The notes under the pieces are model-generated. The model was not told where the DNA came from and did not search any database. It worked only from the letters and a program-made list of their open reading frames with translations. From positions 1 to 9,405 of the forward strand of contig CADAUN010000047.1 of NCBI GenBank assembly GCA_902791085.1: a stretch of DNA of 9,405 bases, read 5' to 3'. Both the position numbers and the translations under genes were made by a program. Origin of the DNA: an uncultured Erysipelotrichaceae bacterium. Its GTDB lineage: Bacteria > Bacillota_I > Bacilli_A > RFN20 > CAG-826. Shown here piece after piece: positions 7,433-9,405 of the stretch (its first letter is position 1; every line of letters starts with the position of its first letter).

Positions 7433-7459
7433 TTGTGTTTTTTTTTTTTTTGATATAGA
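7433..7459 (+). promoter_or_regulatory. Probable promoter of the SipW-type surface-protein cluster, spacer made of a T-run
   Basis: The best candidate is TTGTGT (7433-7438) as -35 and an extended -10, TG-A-TATAGA, with TG at 7451-7452 and the hexamer at 7454-7459. The spacer is 15 bases, two short of the ideal, and almost all T. Start of transcription would be near 7466, leaving a leader of about 42 bases. The match is moderate. The -35 half also forms the right arm of a small hairpin CACAA-ttc-TTGTG (7425-7437) ahead of the T-run, so a terminator-like reading is possible too. Confidence 0.5.
7438..7451 (+). repeat. Homopolymer of 14 T between the probable -35 and -10
   Basis: Fourteen consecutive T, the longest single-base run in the window, lie between the -35 and -10 candidates of the surface-protein gene at 7508. 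Runs of this length gain or lose bases by replication slippage. Here each change would alter the promoter spacer, which now appears 15 bases long. Confidence 0.9.
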
Positions 7460-7474
7460 CTATACGCTGCATCA

Positions 7475-7491
7475 AACTTTTTTAAAAAGTT
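7475..7491 (+). repeat. Near-perfect palindrome just before the ribosome binding site
   Basis: AACTTTTT-T-AAAAAGTT: 8-base arms around a single central base, ending 1 base before GAGGAA (7493-7498). It is inside the expected 5' leader of the 7508 gene. The lack of a loop makes it more like a protein-binding operator than a stable RNA hairpin, though a shortened hairpin could still partly occlude the ribosome binding site. The AT-rich composition lowers its significance. Confidence 0.55.
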
Positions 7492-7492
7492 C

Positions 7493-7498
7493 GAGGAA
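7493..7498 (+). promoter_or_regulatory. Ribosome binding site deciding the start of the first SipW-type gene
   Basis: GAGGAA is 9 bases before ATG 7508. This supports ATG 7508 over an in-frame TTG at 7499, which would sit directly against the site. Confidence 0.75.
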
Positions 7499-7507
7499 TT
7501 GAGGATT

Positions 7508-8185
7508 ATGAAAACCAAAAAAAGAACGCTGGTCATTTCCCTTTCTCTTTTAGGGTCAGTGGCTTTGATCGGCACCGGTTTTGCGACCTGGGTTATCTCC
7601 CAAAACGCTTCAACGACAACCAATGGAAATATCATTACCGACACCACGACCGACAACACCCTGTCCATTACTGACATCTCCTGGGATGACAAGAAAGATG
7701 CAGGCTCTATTTGCTTCGGATGGGATGGCGAAGCATCAAAGGACGCTTGGCTCACCAATACCGATATGAGCAAAAAAGCGGATTTGACCTCTACCGTTTA
7801 TTTTTCTGTCGGTCCTGTCACCGCCATCAAAGACGTGACCGCAACAATTGCTATCGCGGAAGGCTCTAAGGCCACATGGGATGCAAACCAGGGTGATCTC
7901 GTCGCTTTGCCCACTTCCTTAACCCCCACTTTAGTGAATCCTGAGGCAAAAGACGAAACAACGGCAAAATACAAATGTGAAATCACTTTTACCTGGGGAA
8001 GCCACTTTGGAGGTAAAAACCCTTTAACGTATTACAACGAACATAAGGCAAACGAGAAGATTGGTGAAAGCGAAACCACGTATGCTGCTGATGCAAAAGC
8101 GTCCTTAGACAAACTATCGAAATTGAATAATTGCCAGTTTGTTGTCACTTTTAGCGCGACTGCTAAGGCAGCAAACGATGCTTAA
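7508..8185 (+). CDS. Secreted protein with SipW-dependent-type signal peptide, TasA/CalY-like candidate (225 aa), paralogue 1
   Basis: The N terminus, MKTKKRTLVISLSLLGSVAL then IGTGFATWVIS, has a basic start, one hydrophobic helix and a small-residue-rich exit. It resembles the leaders of SipW-processed proteins (TasA/CalY 'GGTFAYF' type). Cleavage would fall near A27. The mature part, about 198 residues, is Thr/Ala/Asp-rich with beta-strand patterns, no membrane anchor and no sortase motif. Near the C terminus it has FTWGSHFGGKNPLTYYN (161-177), shared with the next gene. TasA and CalY form extracellular biofilm fibres; a similar matrix or surface-layer role is an inference, as overall similarity to TasA is not evident by eye. 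It is the first of three tandem paralogues, probably expressed from the T-run promoter, with 16 bases to the next gene. Confidence 0.85.
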   Translation: MKTKKRTLVISLSLLGSVALIGTGFATWVISQNASTTTNGNIITDTTTDNTLSITDISWDDKKDAGSICFGWDGEASKDAWLTNTDMSKKADLTSTVYFSVGPVTAIKDVTATIAIAEGSKATWDANQGDLVALPTSLTPTLVNPEAKDETTAKYKCEITFTWGSHFGGKNPLTYYNEHKANEKIGESETTYAADAKASLDKLSKLNNCQFVVTFSATAKAANDA

Positions 8186-8201
8186 TTTTATAGGGTTAAA
8201 C

Positions 8202-8846
8202 ATGAAACAAAATCGAAAAATTAGAATCTCTCTCTTCGCCACCGCAGGCGTTCTTGCGTTAGTAGGAATCGGTTTTGCCGCCTGGACCATTAGCCAGGGA
8301 GCGGAGAAAGAAGCCACTGGTAGCATCTCTGCTGATGCCACCGTCAAGAACAACGCGCTTTCTATTGATGCAACAAGTGACTGGGTTAAGACTGACAATG
8401 CCGCGATTCATTTTGGGCCAAAAGTTTCTGGTACGATAACGAATCCTTGGTTGACTGTGGATTCTGGATCGACCCCAGAAGATTTGACTGCAACCTATCG
8501 CTTAGTCGTGAAATACAACGACAAGGAACCAACAAGCGTCACTGCAGCTTTGAGCGCTACTGAAGGATATAACACCGCATTTAATAATGGTTATGTCGGC
8601 GCCTTACCTACAACGGAAAAAGGCATCGCGATTGGAGCAGGAGTCAAAGACGCGGAACATAAGACAGTCACCTATGACATCAAGGTAACCTTTACTTGGG
8701 GTTCTGCTTTTGGCAACATTAATCCCTATGAATATTACAACAAACAGACTTTCACTTCGGATTTAGCTTCTCAAGCAAAAACCGCCATTGAAGGATTATC
8801 TTCTTTAAATTCTGCCTCATTCACTTTAACCATTACTGTCAGCTAA
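8202..8846 (+). CDS. Secreted protein with SipW-dependent-type signal peptide (214 aa), paralogue 2
   Basis: It begins MKQNRKIRISLFATAG, followed by LALVGIGFAAWTISQ, the same leader type as its neighbours, with cleavage expected after the GFA segment. The mature chain has the shared order of landmarks: a G-x-I pair after the leader, an I-x-F-G strand ('AIHFGP'), a WL pair ('NPWLTV'), and FTWGSAFGNINPYEYYN at 164-180. It has no cysteine, anchor or sortase signal. ATG 8202 is chosen because it starts the basic end of the signal peptide and has AGGG (8192-8195) 6 bases before it. Longer in-frame starts (ATG 8178, TTG 8139) overlap the upstream gene and would prepend an unlikely extension. It lies 16 bases after paralogue 1 and is very likely co-transcribed with it. 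The ribosome site is weaker than those of its neighbours. Confidence 0.85.
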   Translation: MKQNRKIRISLFATAGVLALVGIGFAAWTISQGAEKEATGSISADATVKNNALSIDATSDWVKTDNAAIHFGPKVSGTITNPWLTVDSGSTPEDLTATYRLVVKYNDKEPTSVTAALSATEGYNTAFNNGYVGALPTTEKGIAIGAGVKDAEHKTVTYDIKVTFTWGSAFGNINPYEYYNKQTFTSDLASQAKTAIEGLSSLNSASFTLTITVS

Positions 8847-8907
8847 AAAACAAACGAACCAGGGGGATGTTACTAATTTTTGGTAATCACCACCTTCTCT
8901 ATTTATT

Positions 8908-8950
8908 GTGTCTTGAATAATGCCCTGCTCTAAGACGTTATTTGAGACAC
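8908..8950 (+). ncRNA. RNA hairpin, 13-bp stem
   Basis: GTGTCTTGAATAA (8908-8920) pairs with TTATTTGAGACAC (8938-8950) over 13 positions, two of them G-U wobbles, closing a 17-base loop. Because the wobbles pair only in RNA of the plus strand sense, the fold suits a transcript of this strand. No T-run follows, so it is not a normal intrinsic terminator. Confidence 0.6.
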
Positions 8951-8969
8951 TAAAGCCATTTTAGAAACA

Positions 8970-8998
8970 AGAGGAGGCAATCTTAACGATGCCCCTCT
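8970..8998 (+). ncRNA. RNA hairpin directly upstream of the paralogue 3 ribosome binding site
   Basis: AGAGG-a-GGCA (8970-8979) pairs with TGCCCCTCT (8990-8998): nine base pairs with one bulged A and a 10-base loop. It is GC-rich for this region and ends 14 bases before AAAGGA. The bases after it are AT-rich but not a T-run. Its 5' arm (GAGGAGG) is itself Shine-Dalgarno-like. Confidence 0.6.
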
Positions 8999-9026
8999 GA
9001 CTTATTAATTAGAAAGGAAACATCAT

Positions 9027-9405
9027 ATGAAAAAAAGCATTATCATCTCCTTATCCGCCCTTGCTGGTGTTGCTTTGATTGGCACCGGTTTTGCGGGCTG
9101 GGTCATTTCTCAACAAGCAAGCACCAACAAAAATGGCGATATCACTGTCTACACCGTATCAACGAACAATATGGCCATCAAAGATCTTCGCTGGGATGAT
9201 GCCGTGGAGGGAGATCAAGGCGGCCATATCATCTTTGGAAAACCAGAAGGTACACCCAAAACAACCTATTCTTGGTTAAGCGCTACGGATGAAGTCAAGG
9301 TGGAGTCCCTTGTTCGGACGCTTACTTTCACAGTCAGTAACGAAGTTCCAACCGATAGCGCAGCGCCTAAATTGGCCATTTCTTTAACCGTGAATGATTC
9401 GGCGA
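9027..9405 (+). CDS. Secreted protein with SipW-dependent-type signal peptide, paralogue 3 (runs off the right edge)
   Basis: An open frame from ATG 9027 continues to the window end, giving 126 residues with no stop. It starts MKKSIIISLSALAG, then VALIGTGFAGWVISQQ, which is almost the same leader as paralogue 1. The mature part repeats the family order: NGDI after the leader, LRWDD, IIFGKPEG, then SWLSATDE, and a strand-rich LVRTLTFTVSN. The C-terminal FTWGSxFG block is beyond the edge. AAAGGA (9013-9018) is 8 bases before the ATG. It is separated from paralogue 2 by a 180-base structured leader, so it may be expressed at a different level. A SipW-like signal peptidase would be expected near this cluster, most likely further right, but none is in view. 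Confidence 0.85.
   Translation, partial: MKKSIIISLSALAGVALIGTGFAGWVISQQASTNKNGDITVYTVSTNNMAIKDLRWDDAVEGDQGGHIIFGKPEGTPKTTYSWLSATDEVKVESLVRTLTFTVSNEVPTDSAAPKLAISLTVNDSA

Larger units (their letters stand above)
8847..9026 (+). promoter_or_regulatory. Structured intergenic leader of the third paralogue
   Basis: This 180-base gap breaks the close spacing of the cluster. It contains two well-formed hairpins (8908-8950 and 8970-8998) and a weaker one near 8866-8893, then AAAGGA (9013-9018) 8 bases before ATG 9027. No protein is encoded and no clear sigma-A promoter was found. It does not show the T-box or any riboswitch consensus I know. It may attenuate or process the message between paralogues 2 and 3, or contain a small RNA. 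Confidence 0.5.

Noticed and set aside
8866..8893. Intrinsic terminator after paralogue 2 (GTTAC...GTAAT)
   Set aside because: Only five pairs including a wobble, an internal loop if extended, and no following T-run.
9079..9279. Short plus-strand frame of 66 codons inside the third paralogue
   Set aside because: It is out of frame with the well-supported gene starting at 9027, which carries a ribosome site and a signal peptide matching its neighbours.
417..9405. Alternative genetic code (TGA as tryptophan), considered because of the Mollicutes-like flavour
   Set aside because: All tryptophans in the recognised motifs are TGG, and no gene needs TGA read-through to stay intact; the exclusive use of TAA stops alone does not show a code change.

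Overview
The window looks like a chromosomal segment of a low-to-moderate GC Gram-positive (Bacillota, Bacilli) bacterium. This rests on strong purine-rich ribosome binding sites, lipobox signal peptides, surface proteins with a SipW/TasA-type leader, and hairpin-plus-T-tract terminators. All six stop codons of genes ending inside the window after the helicase start, and that of the partial gene at the left edge, are TAA. Tryptophan is encoded by TGG throughout, so this is not the Mycoplasma code. The style of the surface proteins (ALIGxGFAxWxIS leaders) suggests the uncultured gut Bacilli near Erysipelotrichales/RFN20. That placement is an inference from memory of such proteins, not something shown here.

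Layout. The left edge (1-159) is the C-terminal end of a RelB/DinJ-type antitoxin with no toxin gene behind it. About 260 bases without an intact gene follow. Next comes a 1036-residue fusion protein (417-3527): an N-terminal small beta-domain (possibly WYL-like), a full SF1 (UPF1/DNA2-like) helicase with an inserted coiled coil, and a C-terminal Vsr/DUF2726-like nuclease domain. It resembles stand-alone helicase-nuclease defence proteins. A 103-residue helical protein of unknown function (3673-3984) follows and ends in a clear terminator.

The right half (4384-9405) is a cell-surface region. Two lipoproteins (4384-5925 and 5966-7240) form a likely two-gene operon. Its promoter is placed so that the first mRNA would begin at, or one base before, the ATG, which means a leaderless transcript. 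A long bulged hairpin terminator at 7261-7320 closes it. Three tandem paralogues with SipW-dependent-style signal peptides follow (7508-8185, 8202-8846, and 9027 to the window edge). These are candidate TasA/CalY-like secreted fibre or matrix proteins.

Two regulatory features stand out in the surface cluster. A run of 14 T lies between the probable -35 and -10 elements of the first paralogue, an arrangement that can give phase-variable expression. A structured leader with two strong hairpins lies between the second and third paralogues. The SipW-like signal peptidase expected to process these proteins is not in the window.
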